This document shows, piece by piece, positions 1-9,178 of a stretch of 38,972 nt of DNA (position 1 is the stretch's first letter; every line of letters begins with the position of its first letter). The stretch comes from Jiulongibacter sp. (GTDB lineage: Bacteria > Bacteroidota > Bacteroidia > Cytophagales > Spirosomataceae), in contig JAHEBN010000018.1 of NCBI GenBank assembly GCA_024645245.1, forward strand, positions 1-38,972, in the 5' to 3' direction. The notes under the pieces are model-generated. The model saw only the letters and a list, made by a program, of their open reading frames with translations. It had not been told where the DNA came from and did no database searches. A program made the translations under genes and the position numbers.

Positions 1-1206
1 TCAGTAATTTCGCCAAAAGGGCCAGTTCATCTGAATATTCCAATCAGAGAGCCATTCTATGGTAATAATGAAGAAAGTAATTTTGCGAAATGGAGAAATG
101 TTGAATTTTTATCTCCAAAAAAAGTTTTAGACAAAGAATTTTTTAACAAGTTTCTTGAAGTTCTAAATAAATCACCCAAAAGGTTATTAGTTATTGGCCA
201 GGGAAATAATTGGGATAAGAAGCTTATTACCCTATTTGCACAAAAATTTGGATTCGTATTTGTATCTGATAGTATTTCAAATACTGAATCAGATATTAAA
301 ATGCATGATTTCCATTTAAAATCATTAGATGAGATACAAGCAACAGCCTTAAATCCTGATTTCGTACTGAGTTTTGGTAAATCATTAATATCAAAATCAT
401 TAAAGCTCTTTCTTAGAAATTCAAAACCGGCTAATCATTGGCAAGTTCAGGAAAACGAACGAATTATTGACCCAACGCTTTCTATAACTCGCCTTATTGA
501 TATGTTACCTATGGATTTTTTGAAACAATTAATTCAAAAAAGTCAGGGTAATAACGTTTTTGACTCCAATTATAATAATGTATGGCAATTAAAGGAAGAA
601 TTGACCGTTAAGAAATTAGCTACGAACATTTCAAAACTACCATTTGGGGAATTCAAAATACTAGCTTCTCTATTACCGCATATACCTGAATATAGCATAA
701 TACATTCCGGAAATAGTATGAGTATTCGCTACTTAAATTTATTAAGTCTATATATTTCAAAAAATGTAAATGTATATTGTAACAGGGGTACAAGTGGAAT
801 AGATGGTAGTCTGAGTACTGCAGTTGGGCAAGCCCTAAAAACCGATAAAACTGTTTTCTGTATTTTAGGCGACGTATCTTTTCAATACGATAAAAATGCA
901 CTTTGGAATACGATTTTACCAGATAATTTAAAAATAGTAATCTTAAATAATGCAGGTGGAATAATTTTTAGAATGATAGAAGGACCGAAAAATCAGTCCA
1001 CATTTTCGGAGTTCTTTCAAACGAAACAGCCACAAAATGCTGAATTATTAGCACAAATGCATGATTTGAATTATTATAAAATAACAGATGATAATAATTC
1101 GGTTATTATTTCTCAATTTATTTCTGATCCACAAAAATCCATTTTAGAAATATTTTCAGATGCCGAAAAGAATGAAGTAATATACAAGCGTCTTTTCGAA
1201 AATTAA
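1..1206 (+). CDS. menD: MenD, 2-succinyl-5-enolpyruvyl-6-hydroxy-3-cyclohexene-1-carboxylate synthase (3' part)
   Basis: The frame is open from base 1, so the gene enters from the left and about 401 C-terminal residues are visible. The methionine at base 301 is internal. The start of the visible part reads GPVHLNIPIREPFY, the typical end of the MenD N-terminal Pyr domain. The C-terminal ThDP-binding domain shows the GD...NN motif (GDVSFQYD, then ILNNAGG about 25 residues on), which holds the Mg and diphosphate. MenD joins isochorismate and 2-oxoglutarate with loss of CO2, the first committed step to menaquinone, in the cytosol. Other ThDP enzymes share the fold, but the ALWN and NNAGGIIF sequences fit MenD best. 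Its stop lies one base from the end of the convergent TPR gene. Confidence 0.93.
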   Translation, partial: SVISPKGPVHLNIPIREPFYGNNEESNFAKWRNVEFLSPKKVLDKEFFNKFLEVLNKSPKRLLVIGQGNNWDKKLITLFAQKFGFVFVSDSISNTESDIKMHDFHLKSLDEIQATALNPDFVLSFGKSLISKSLKLFLRNSKPANHWQVQENERIIDPTLSITRLIDMLPMDFLKQLIQKSQGNNVFDSNYNNVWQLKEELTVKKLATNISKLPFGEFKILASLLPHIPEYSIIHSGNSMSIRYLNLLSLYISKNVNVYCNRGTSGIDGSLSTAVGQALKTDKTVFCILGDVSFQYDKNALWNTILPDNLKIVILNNAGGIIFRMIEGPKNQSTFSEFFQTKQPQNAELLAQMHDLNYYKITDDNNSVIISQFISDPQKSILEIFSDAEKNEVIYKRLFEN

Positions 1207-1207
1207 G

Positions 1208-2227
1208 TTAGCAGCGTTTCAGTAGAACTTCTGATCGCAAATCATGAAGTAGTGCTCCTCTTTTAAAGAATTGACAAGCTTTTTCTGTATTATTTAAGCC
1301 ACGATAAGTTGTTCCCATGTAATAATAAAGAAAATCAACATCCGGATTACTTTTATCCAAATTCAATAAAATAGATTCCGCTTTGTTAAATTCACCATTT
1401 TTCAAATAGAAGACTGCATTATTTCTTAAGAAATAGGGATTGTTTTCTTCCAATTTACTGCATCGCAAAATAAGTTCTTCCGCTTCATTTAACTTATTAT
1501 TTTCTAAAAGATTTAAGGAATGGGTATTTAAAAATATCAGGTTATTTTTATCGATATTAATTGCTTTAGTGGAATATTCCAGAGCCTTTGACCAATCATT
1601 TTTTTGAGCATATACATTACTTAAATTGTTCAAAGAAAAAGCAAAATCCGGCTCAATTTTTAAGGCATTCTCAAAATCGCCATGAGCGGCATCCCAATTT
1701 TTCTCTAAATATTCTATATAGCCCAAGTTGGTCCATACTTCCGCATGAGTAGAATCTAAATCTTTGGAAATATTCAGGAATTTTCTGGCCTCATCGAGCT
1801 TATTTTGGCGAATCAAATGCTGGCCATATAGACTGTTAAATTCCAGTGAGTCTTTATAGCTATCTTCCAGATTTTGAAATATTTCCTGAGCTTCAGGCAA
1901 TTCATTGATCTGACTTAATGCCGCTGCAAGGTTTAACTTAGCTGCTTTGAATGAATCATCCAGATCGACGGCTTTCCGATAATCTTTTATGGCAAGGCTC
2001 ATTTCTCCTCTTTTTTCAAATAAAATTCCTCTGTTAAAATAAGCATCGGCAAAATCTGGCACTTTTTCTATAGCCTCATTATAGAAAGTTAGGGCCTTAT
2101 CTGTTTCATTTTTACCAAAATTGTAGTTAGCACGCTTAAAAAATTCGGCAGCTTCCGCTTTATCCTTATTTTTACAGGCTGTTGAAGTAAAAAATAAAAG
2201 CAACACCAAAAAATTTACGAATTTCAT
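1208..2227 (-). CDS. TPR-repeat lipoprotein
   Basis: The product is 339 residues. A short hydrophobic signal is followed by a lipobox ending in Cys18 (TSTAC, then KNKDK), so it should be a lipoprotein facing the periplasm. The rest is a solenoid of about eight to nine TPR units; clear copies include ADAYFNRGILFEKRGEMSLA and AEVWTNLGYIEYLEKNWDAA, with the usual Gly8, Tyr11 and Ala20 pattern. TPRs bind protein partners; the partner is not evident here. It is convergent with menD and divergent from the small gene at 2241, with only 13 bp between the two start codons, so at least one promoter must lie inside a coding region. No specific family name is recognised. Confidence 0.85.
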   Translation of the reverse strand: MKFVNFLVLLLFFTSTACKNKDKAEAAEFFKRANYNFGKNETDKALTFYNEAIEKVPDFADAYFNRGILFEKRGEMSLAIKDYRKAVDLDDSFKAAKLNLAAALSQINELPEAQEIFQNLEDSYKDSLEFNSLYGQHLIRQNKLDEARKFLNISKDLDSTHAEVWTNLGYIEYLEKNWDAAHGDFENALKIEPDFAFSLNNLSNVYAQKNDWSKALEYSTKAINIDKNNLIFLNTHSLNLLENNKLNEAEELILRCSKLEENNPYFLRNNAVFYLKNGEFNKAESILLNLDKSNPDVDFLYYYMGTTYRGLNNTEKACQFFKRGALLHDLRSEVLLKRC

Positions 2228-2240
2228 TCAAAAAAGTATT

Positions 2241-2480
2241 ATGAGGTATATTAAAGACATAGAAAACGATTTTTGTAAAGCCTCGCTTTATAATTTCAAC
2301 AACAAATTTATCATAAAATTTGAGGCGGGTCTTATGGAACAGGTTTATAAAATTTCAGAAACGGAAATTAGTGGAATAGATGATATTGATGGTTTACTTT
2401 CTCCTGACTTTTTAGAAAAAGTAAAACAAATTTTTGAAACTATGTTTCTATCCTTTACTAATTCACTCGATGAGATATAA
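2241..2480 (+). CDS. Small conserved hypothetical protein (79 aa)
   Basis: The product is 79 residues and acidic near its C-terminus, with no signal peptide or membrane segment. It begins MRYIKDIEND and contains NNKFIIKFEAGLMEQVYKI, an alternating pattern that suggests a small beta sheet followed by a C-terminal helix (FLEKVKQIFETMF). From memory, short proteins of this form (NNKY.iK.E.G..EQ.yKi) are common, uncharacterised cytosolic proteins of Bacteroidota; this could not be checked here. It starts 13 bp from the divergent TPR lipoprotein and ends at a strong terminator. The function is unknown. Confidence 0.75.
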   Translation: MRYIKDIENDFCKASLYNFNNKFIIKFEAGLMEQVYKISETEISGIDDIDGLLSPDFLEKVKQIFETMFLSFTNSLDEI

Positions 2481-2510
2481 AAAAGATCCACATTTCTGCG
2501 GATCTTTTTT
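2479..2510. terminator. Bidirectional rho-independent terminator
   Basis: An inverted repeat pairs AAAAAAGATCC (2479-2489) with GGATCTTTTTT (2500-2510) around a 10-base loop. It gives a T-run on both strands. It lies between the convergent ends of the 79-residue gene and the M61 peptidase gene, so it can serve both. Confidence 0.88.
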
Positions 2511-2524
2511 GCAATTTCTATCAC

Positions 2525-4330
2525 CTATTTGTTCATTAGGAAATTATAAATTTTTTCTTGCTCCTTAGTAAGCTTATCCATTTTTTCCAGTTTGTATCTT
2601 AATCTAGTATCGGCATTAAGTTTCATTTTTAGGTCTTTCTGAACGCCTGACCTTAAAACAGTAATTTTCAATTCGTCTCCTACATTTTTACCACTGCTTA
2701 AATCTCCCAAACCGCTAATTGGTTTATCATCCGCTGAAATTATAACATCACCTACATTAATTCCTGAATTGTAGGCAGAGCCATTTGCCAAGACCCGGTT
2801 TACTGTTGTACCAGATGCTACAAGTCCCAAAAAAGCAGTATTAGAATTTGTGTTTTCATTTATAAGATTTATACCTGCATAATTAAAATATTTGGAGTAA
2901 TCAGGTGCTTTTGTATCCCAAATATAATTTGTAAAGAACGAATCCAGGCTTTCGCCGGCTACTTCTTCACATGCTTTTTGAAACTCCTCATCAGAATATC
3001 CACGTTTTAACTCTTTGTAGTATTTGTTCCATAAAAGCCGCATTACATCGTCTAATGATTTATTTCCATTGGTATTGTGAAGGATTTCAAGATTTAATAA
3101 TCCAGCCAGAACACCACCTTTACTATAATACGATACAGTAGTATTAACCGAATTTTCATTTGGTCTGTAATACTTAATCCAGGCATCCCAAGAAGATTCT
3201 GTTACGGCCTGAATCTTATTTCCAGGCTGATTTTCGATCGAATTTATACCACTTGCCCATGCATTTAAAACATCTGCTTCATCAATCATTCCAGCTCTTT
3301 TCAGTATTATTTCCTCATAGTAACTGGTAAAACCTTCGGCTACCCACAGCATATTCGTATAATTCTCACGATCGTAATCAAAAGGACCTAATGCTTCAGG
3401 CCGTATACGTTTTACGTTCCATAAGTGAAAGTATTCATGAGCCAGGGTGCCGAAAAAACCAATGTAGGATTTCTGTGACTGATAAGTTTCGGGCGATGTT
3501 TGACATGTGGATGAATACAAATGTTCCAATCCACCACCAATATTAGGCAAGTGATGATTAATAAAAAGATAGTGATCGAGCGGATTTTCACCTATTACAC
3601 TTGTTGCAGCTCTAGTCATCCGCTCAAAATCTTGAATTATCTTTGCTTTGTCATAATCAAGTGGTTTCATTGAATACATCGCAACTTTATGCGGTATACC
3701 CATCGATGAAAACTCCAAAACTTCGTGGTTACCTATTTCAATTGGGCTATCTACCAGGGTATCGTAATTATCCACCAAAAATACATTTTCAGTAATTGGC
3801 TTTAGAGCAGTGCTAATGGTGCCCCAGTCGGAATAAGGATTTATTTCCAACAGAGAGGGTGATTTTGATAAATCCGGGAAAAACATAAATACCGACGCTC
3901 CATTAACATATCCATGCGAATCATCAAGAAATGATGTTCTTACCGACATTTCGTAAGCATACACTTTATAAGTTAAGGTAAGTTCGTTCGCACCATTCAA
4001 TGCAATTTCCCAGGTATTTTTATCTATTTTTTTCGAATTCAGGTTATTTGAAACCTCGAAATCTATTACATTTTTAGAAAATTCTCTTACCAAATAGGAA
4101 CCAGGTGTCCAAACAGGCATTTTGACCAAAACAGAAGATTTTCCTTTTAATTCCGCTATTTGGTTTATGTTTTTTAAATGCAATTTAACCTCAAAATAGT
4201 GGGTATATGGCTCGCTCATGGCCAATTCATAATTAAGGTTATAGCTCGGTGTTTGGCTCTTTACCAGAGATACTTTGCAAGAAACCAATAAGCTTAAACT
4301 AAGAATAAAAATAAATTGAATTTTGTTCAT
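2525..4330 (-). CDS. M61 family (glycyl aminopeptidase-like) lipoprotein with PDZ domain
   Basis: With the start at 4330 the product is 601 residues and begins MNKIQFIFILSLSLLVSC, a lipoprotein signal with Cys18. A longer reading from 4378 would put 16 extra residues before the signal and would cross the likely promoter, so it is rejected. An N-terminal beta domain is followed by a gluzincin core: HEYFH (His298, Glu299, His302) and WVAEGFTSYYEE, with Glu332 as third zinc ligand. A GGGLEHLYSS motif precedes it, as in M61 enzymes. A PDZ domain is near residues 490-580 (VNRVLANGSAYNSGINVGD). The family is a zinc aminopeptidase or endopeptidase; the substrate is unknown. It probably acts in the periplasm or on the outer membrane. 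Confidence 0.92.
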   Translation of the reverse strand: MNKIQFIFILSLSLLVSCKVSLVKSQTPSYNLNYELAMSEPYTHYFEVKLHLKNINQIAELKGKSSVLVKMPVWTPGSYLVREFSKNVIDFEVSNNLNSKKIDKNTWEIALNGANELTLTYKVYAYEMSVRTSFLDDSHGYVNGASVFMFFPDLSKSPSLLEINPYSDWGTISTALKPITENVFLVDNYDTLVDSPIEIGNHEVLEFSSMGIPHKVAMYSMKPLDYDKAKIIQDFERMTRAATSVIGENPLDHYLFINHHLPNIGGGLEHLYSSTCQTSPETYQSQKSYIGFFGTLAHEYFHLWNVKRIRPEALGPFDYDRENYTNMLWVAEGFTSYYEEIILKRAGMIDEADVLNAWASGINSIENQPGNKIQAVTESSWDAWIKYYRPNENSVNTTVSYYSKGGVLAGLLNLEILHNTNGNKSLDDVMRLLWNKYYKELKRGYSDEEFQKACEEVAGESLDSFFTNYIWDTKAPDYSKYFNYAGINLINENTNSNTAFLGLVASGTTVNRVLANGSAYNSGINVGDVIISADDKPISGLGDLSSGKNVGDELKITVLRSGVQKDLKMKLNADTRLRYKLEKMDKLTKEQEKIYNFLMNK

Positions 4331-4359
4331 TTGTTGATATATGAAATAAGTGATTAGCA

Positions 4360-4367
4360 CAAAACTA
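4360..4367 (-). promoter_or_regulatory. Promoter -7 element for the M61 gene
   Basis: On the minus strand the sequence reads TAGTTTTG, a match to the Bacteroidota -7 consensus TAnnTTTG. It would start transcription near 4353, about 23 bases before the ATG at 4330. No good TTTG -33 element is visible. Its place inside the longer open frame supports the shorter protein start. Confidence 0.55.
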
Positions 4368-4460
4368 CAATTTTTCATAAAATTGCTCGTTTGTAAAATG
4401 AATTTCTTTCCGAAATCAGATTAATTAACGCTATTTCTTAATATTAATGTCCAACTTTCC

Positions 4461-4468
4461 TAAATTTG
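4461..4468 (+). promoter_or_regulatory. Promoter -7 element for the TPR/TonB operon
   Basis: TAAATTTG matches TAnnTTTG and lies 30 bases before the ATG at 4499, giving a leader of roughly 23 bases. The -33 region is weak (TTTC at 4434-4437). It is the best candidate for driving the run of plus-strand genes from 4499 onward. Confidence 0.5.
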
Positions 4469-4498
4469 AATTTTGAATATACACCGTAATAATCCCTC

Positions 4499-5137
4499 AT
4501 GAAAATAATCATCCTGATTGCTTTTTCATTTCTGACATTTACCTCTTTTTCACAAAATACATTAAGTTATACCGAAGTTGAATCGCATTATAATAACGGT
4601 ATGGAACTATTCGAAAAAAAGGCATATATAGCCGCCAGAAAAGAATTTAAAACCTACGTAGAAAAATCGGCAAAATCCATTAACCCGAACAAGTTTAACA
4701 TAGCTAATGCTGAATATTATGCAGCGGTGTCAGCACTTTATAGTAATTCGAAAGATGCTGACATAGAAGTCGAGAGGTTTGTGGTAAATCATGGAGAGCA
4801 CCCTAAGGCCAAAATTATTTATAGTGATTTGGGTAATAGCTTTTTTGAAAAGGGGGATTATAAAAATGCGATTGATTACCTGAAAAGAGCTTTGGAAAAC
4901 CGTCAGGATAATATGACTGTTTATGAATTACGTTATAAATTAGGCATTTCGTATTATCAGTTGAAAGAATACGATAAGGCACTGCCAGAGTTTAATTATG
5001 TTAAAAAAACATCCACCGTAAGTGCATTAAATGCCGCATATTATTCTGCGGTAATTAATTTTCAATATGAAAATTACGACGCAGCCCTGGAAGAGCTCAG
5101 ATTCTTTTTCGTCAAAACAAATACGATGAATTGGTGA
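4499..5137 (+). CDS. TPR protein, N-terminal part before a frameshift
   Basis: This is the first part (212 residues as read) of a large periplasmic TPR protein. It begins MKIIILIAFSFLTFTSFSQ, a type I signal peptide, then has TPR units such as YKNAIDYLKRALENRQDN. TPR-like sequence ends at DAALEELR and is followed by an unrelated tail (FFFVKTNTMNW) and a stop. The next frame continues at once with RQNKYDELVKYSEP. Adding one base in the T5 run at 5105-5109 would join the two parts into one protein of about 978 residues. It is the first gene of an operon with a beta-barrel, a HU/SPOR protein and a TonB-like protein. The break could be a sequencing error in a homopolymer or a true mutation. Confidence 0.8.
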   Translation: MKIIILIAFSFLTFTSFSQNTLSYTEVESHYNNGMELFEKKAYIAARKEFKTYVEKSAKSINPNKFNIANAEYYAAVSALYSNSKDADIEVERFVVNHGEHPKAKIIYSDLGNSFFEKGDYKNAIDYLKRALENRQDNMTVYELRYKLGISYYQLKEYDKALPEFNYVKKTSTVSALNAAYYSAVINFQYENYDAALEELRFFFVKTNTMNW

Positions 5138-7434
5138 AATATAGTGAACCCATTATAGCTGAACCGAATGGACGTAAAATAGATGATCTATGCCTGGTTA
5201 CAGCCGAAGTATTTTATTTCAGAGAAAATTTTGAAAAAGCCGCCTTCTATTACGATAAATTCCGCGATTTCAGAAGGGGAGTGGTAGACCCTCAGGTTAG
5301 TTTCCGTCATGGTTATAGTTTATATAAAACAGGTAATTACACCAAAGCTGTTGATCAATTTAAAAAAGTAGCTGATAAAAAAGATGAATTAGGTCAGCAG
5401 GCAGCCTACTACATGGGTATTTCAGCATTAAACTCAGGCGATTTAAATGCAGCACAAGCAGCATTCGATGCTGCTCAATCGCAGGATTTTGATAGTGAAG
5501 TAAAAGAAGCGGCAACTTTTAATTATGCCAAAGTGCTGGTGGATCAAGGAAACAATCAGGAAGCTATTAACCGGTTTCAAAAGTATGTTAAAAGTTATCC
5601 TACGGGAAAATATGTAGATGAAGCGAATGAACAATTATCCGAAATTCTTTTTGAGTCTAATAATTACCTGGAGGCGATTACCTATATAGAGAGTTTACCA
5701 AGAAAAACTGCCAAAATTAATGAGGCTTACCAAAAACTCTGTTATAATCAAGGTGTTCATGATTTTAATTTAGAAAAATTTGACCGATCTATTATTTATT
5801 TTGATAAAGCAATTGATATTCCTATAAATAGTGAAATAGTTCAAAATGCACGCTACTGGAAAGCAGAGGCGGCGTATTCGCTTGATTTACCAGAATCAGA
5901 AAGTCTGTATAAAGATTTATTGAAATCCGGTAAAGTGGAAGCTCAGGTCAAAAGTCTCTATAGCTTAGGCTATATCTATTACAATAAACGGCAATTTCCT
6001 CAGGCCTTAAACTATTACCTTGATTTTCTAAGGAAATCAAATGGAAATACAAGTATGTTGCAGAACAGAGAAGATGCTCTTTTACGTGTGGCAGATTGTT
6101 ATTTGATTCAAAAAGATTTTAAAAATGCCCTGGACAAATACAATGAAGCCATTGCGAATAATCGGACAGATAAAGATTACGCTTATTATCAAAAAGGTAT
6201 AACTCTGGAATTTTTAGGAAGAAAGGAAGAAGCAAGACAAGTCTTTGACCAGTTTACCCGTCTGTATGAGAATTCAAGATTGATTGATGATGTACTTTAT
6301 AGCAAGGGAGTTTTAGAATTAGAAAATAACAATTACCAGGGAGCAATTACTTCTTTTACAGAAATGTTAAAGAAAAGGAGTAATAGTGTGCTAGTTCCTG
6401 ATGCGTTATTAAAAAGAGCACTTGCTTTCGGAAACCTGGAAAATTATGATAGGGCAATTGCAGATTATAAACTTATTGTTACCAAATTTGGGAAAACCCC
6501 TGCTGCAAATGAAGCACTAATAGGACTTCGGGATATTTTAAACATCACAGGAAGAAGCGAAGATTTTGCAGACATAGCGGATGAATTCAGAAAAAATAAT
6601 CCGGAAAGTAATTCAGCAATAAACCTGCAGTACGATGCAGCTAAGAATCTTTTTTATAACGAAAAATATGATGCTGCAATCGCTTCGCTTACACGCTTTA
6701 TATCCGGAAACCCAGGTAATTCCAATGTATTGGAAGCCAATTTTCTAATCGGGGAATCGTATTATTTTACAAATAAAAAGAAAGACGCCCTAAAGTATTA
6801 TAAAATAGTTATCGACGATACACAATCTGCTTTTGTTACTAAAGCGGCAATAAGATCAGGTATAATTAATTTTGAAGCTGAAAATTACAGGGATGCTATA
6901 AGTTCTTATCAAAATGTACTAAGCAGTAGCTCAGAGAAAAGAGATCAGGTTACTGCCTGGGAAGGGCTTTTTAAATCTTATTATTTTATCGGTGATTACG
7001 AAAATGCAATTAAATATTGTAATGAAGCTTTATCAAATGGATCTAATATTATAATTGGAACTGAAAACAAGGCACATCTATTTCTTGGTAAATCCTATAT
7101 GCAAAGGCGAGATTACGAAGCAGCTAAATCAGAATTTACGAAAACAATCGCCATGGCAAAAGATATAAATGGGGCAGAGGCCCAATATTTTATTGGAGAT
7201 ATGCTTTATAAGGCAGGGAAATACGATGAATCTATAGTTGAAATGCAAAACCTGGCTCAAAATTTCAGTGAATTTTTGTACTGGTACGAAAAAGCATTTT
7301 TACTTATAGCCGATAATTATTTAGGAAAGGATGATAAATTTATGGCTAAAGCTACACTTAGTTCAATAATCGAAAATTCTGAAAACCCTGCAACTATTGC
7401 TGAAGCTAAATCTAAATTAAAAAATATCAAATAG
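5131..7434 (+). CDS. TPR protein, C-terminal part after a frameshift
   Basis: This is the main body of the large TPR protein in the -1 frame relative to the first part. The apparent start at 5131 is a TTG and is not a convincing initiation site; in-frame protein sequence (RQNKYDEL) already runs from 5110. About 18-20 TPR-like units follow one another to the end, for example FRHGYSLYKTGNYTKAVDQF and AEAQYFIGDMLYKAGKYDES. There is no catalytic domain. With the signal peptide of the first part it would be periplasmic, perhaps a scaffold for the barrel encoded 3 bases downstream (inference). The solenoid looks intact, with no other lesion in 2.3 kb, which argues that the frameshift is recent or a sequencing error. 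Confidence 0.85.
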   Translation: MVKYSEPIIAEPNGRKIDDLCLVTAEVFYFRENFEKAAFYYDKFRDFRRGVVDPQVSFRHGYSLYKTGNYTKAVDQFKKVADKKDELGQQAAYYMGISALNSGDLNAAQAAFDAAQSQDFDSEVKEAATFNYAKVLVDQGNNQEAINRFQKYVKSYPTGKYVDEANEQLSEILFESNNYLEAITYIESLPRKTAKINEAYQKLCYNQGVHDFNLEKFDRSIIYFDKAIDIPINSEIVQNARYWKAEAAYSLDLPESESLYKDLLKSGKVEAQVKSLYSLGYIYYNKRQFPQALNYYLDFLRKSNGNTSMLQNREDALLRVADCYLIQKDFKNALDKYNEAIANNRTDKDYAYYQKGITLEFLGRKEEARQVFDQFTRLYENSRLIDDVLYSKGVLELENNNYQGAITSFTEMLKKRSNSVLVPDALLKRALAFGNLENYDRAIADYKLIVTKFGKTPAANEALIGLRDILNITGRSEDFADIADEFRKNNPESNSAINLQYDAAKNLFYNEKYDAAIASLTRFISGNPGNSNVLEANFLIGESYYFTNKKKDALKYYKIVIDDTQSAFVTKAAIRSGIINFEAENYRDAISSYQNVLSSSSEKRDQVTAWEGLFKSYYFIGDYENAIKYCNEALSNGSNIIIGTENKAHLFLGKSYMQRRDYEAAKSEFTKTIAMAKDINGAEAQYFIGDMLYKAGKYDESIVEMQNLAQNFSEFLYWYEKAFLLIADNYLGKDDKFMAKATLSSIIENSENPATIAEAKSKLKNIK

Positions 7435-7437
7435 GAT

Positions 7438-9156
7438 ATGATAAAGAATTCAAAATATACGGCCTTATTCATTCTTTTAATTTCCGGTTCTGTATGGGCT
7501 CAGGGGGATATAGGTAATGAAGAAATTACGATTACTAAAGAACGAAAAGTAGAATTACAAAAAGCAAACAGGATATTTGAGAAAATTCCACCTACAGCTA
7601 AAAGTACAGATGAAAAAAAACAACAATCTTATGATTTTTTCGAAAAAAAACCGGAGGGAATAAAAGAGGTAGATTTTACGCCAAATATTGTCGCACCTGA
7701 CCAAAAGAAAAAAGGCGAAGAAGAGACAAAAGGATACGCCAATTATTTTAAAGTAGGAGGTGGGAACTACGGACGCTTTTATGCTGAAACATATTTGAAT
7801 ACTAACCAGGAAAATAAACTGGTATTAGGATTTCATGGGTTACATAATGCCTCCAAGCGTGGTCCGGTTCTGGGCGAGATATCGGGATCTGGAATTGATC
7901 TGTTAAATGTAGATGGAAAATACCACAGTGGAAACTTTGAAATGAAAGCCAATGCGGACTATGAGCGTCGAAATTATCATTTTTATGGGTTTGATACCAC
8001 AAGCTATTACAATTATACAAAGGATGAAGTAAGGCAACGACTAAACATTTATAAATTCGGTGTGGCCTTTGAAAATACAAATCCAAAACCAGCAGTTGAT
8101 TATAAGCTATCTACTAATCTTAGGTCTCTTACCGATCTATATAATGCTGAGGAGTTGGATTGGGGTACGCAGTTTTCATCTTATTTCCCAATTGTTGCTA
8201 ATAAAGTGACAGCCGCACTATCTGCCGAATCTTACCTGACTCAACGGACTGATAATTATGAAACAGATCCAACCCGTAAACGTAACTTATTTCGGGTAGA
8301 ACCCTTTTTCAGTCTGGATTTTAAAAGTATTAATGTTCATATTGGGTATAAAGCGGTAAATCAATACGATCAAAATACACAATTGAATCAAACAAAAGGC
8401 TTTCCAAGCGTAATGTTAACTTATAAAACTCCTCGGCTAATCTACTATTTTGCAGGGATTGATGGAGATATTATACGCAATACATTGGGATCCTTTTTGG
8501 ACGAAAACCCTTATCTTAAACCACAGGTTATGTTAGAAAACACCGTGAAAGATCAGGAATACTTTCTGGGTAGTCGCGGAGAACTTTTTTCTGGTGTTCA
8601 ATATAATTTCAAGGCTTCCTATGGCACATATAGTAATTTGTATTTTTATAATACTTATGATGGTTCATTATTGCCTAATCCACAAACTCGTCTTTTTGAA
8701 GTTTATTACAATGCGGATAAATCTCAATTTGCTAATATTTCGGCAGAAGTAAGCTATCAGACTCTCGAATTTTGGAGTACAAATCTGAAAGCTGATTATT
8801 ATTATTACGAACCATTTACTTTTGATATTGGGAATCAAACCGTTGCATTAGACAGACCTTGGCATAAGCCTTCATTTACAACCCGTATCGGGAATACATT
8901 CAATGTAAGTGATAAAATAGTTTCGGCGATTGATTTTTATATGATTGGGAATACGTTTGCCTATAATCCCAACATTTACGAAACAGTTAAAATACCAGCA
9001 ATAACAGATCTTAATGCCGAATTTACATATTTGTTCAGTAAACAATTTTCTGCTTTTGTGAAACTTAATAATATTATTGGTAAAAATTATGTGAGATATA
9101 TTAATTATCCGCAAATGGGACTTAATTTCCTTGTAGGAATAAATGTTTCACTTTAA
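7438..9156 (+). CDS. Plug-less TonB-dependent-receptor-like outer membrane beta-barrel
   Basis: The product is 572 residues with a signal peptide (MIKNSKYTALFILLISGSVWAQ). Residues about 25-100 are charged and probably disordered. From about 105 the protein alternates aromatic and polar residues as in outer-membrane strands (YFKVGGGNYGRFYAETYLNT), and the end SKQFSAFVKLNNIIGKNYVRY...GINVSL resembles the last strands of TonB-dependent receptors. No plug domain or TonB box is visible, and the length is below the usual 700-1000. It may be a pore or a receptor-derived barrel working with the TPR protein just upstream. The substrate is unknown. The start codon follows the TPR stop by 3 bases, so the genes are translationally close. 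Confidence 0.8.
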   Translation: MIKNSKYTALFILLISGSVWAQGDIGNEEITITKERKVELQKANRIFEKIPPTAKSTDEKKQQSYDFFEKKPEGIKEVDFTPNIVAPDQKKKGEEETKGYANYFKVGGGNYGRFYAETYLNTNQENKLVLGFHGLHNASKRGPVLGEISGSGIDLLNVDGKYHSGNFEMKANADYERRNYHFYGFDTTSYYNYTKDEVRQRLNIYKFGVAFENTNPKPAVDYKLSTNLRSLTDLYNAEELDWGTQFSSYFPIVANKVTAALSAESYLTQRTDNYETDPTRKRNLFRVEPFFSLDFKSINVHIGYKAVNQYDQNTQLNQTKGFPSVMLTYKTPRLIYYFAGIDGDIIRNTLGSFLDENPYLKPQVMLENTVKDQEYFLGSRGELFSGVQYNFKASYGTYSNLYFYNTYDGSLLPNPQTRLFEVYYNADKSQFANISAEVSYQTLEFWSTNLKADYYYYEPFTFDIGNQTVALDRPWHKPSFTTRIGNTFNVSDKIVSAIDFYMIGNTFAYNPNIYETVKIPAITDLNAEFTYLFSKQFSAFVKLNNIIGKNYVRYINYPQMGLNFLVGINVSL

Positions 9157-9178
9157 AAATAAGCTGTAAATTTGGGTT

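Noticed and set aside
5102-5113. Programmed -1 ribosomal frameshift in the TPR gene
   Set aside because: The codons TTC TTT TTC GTC do not form a standard X XXY YYZ heptamer and no obvious stimulating hairpin follows. A one-base homopolymer change is simpler.
7802-8086. 94-residue minus-strand frame within the barrel gene
   Set aside because: It is opposite a well-supported coding region and looks like a shadow frame, with unusual His and Trp content and no promoter.
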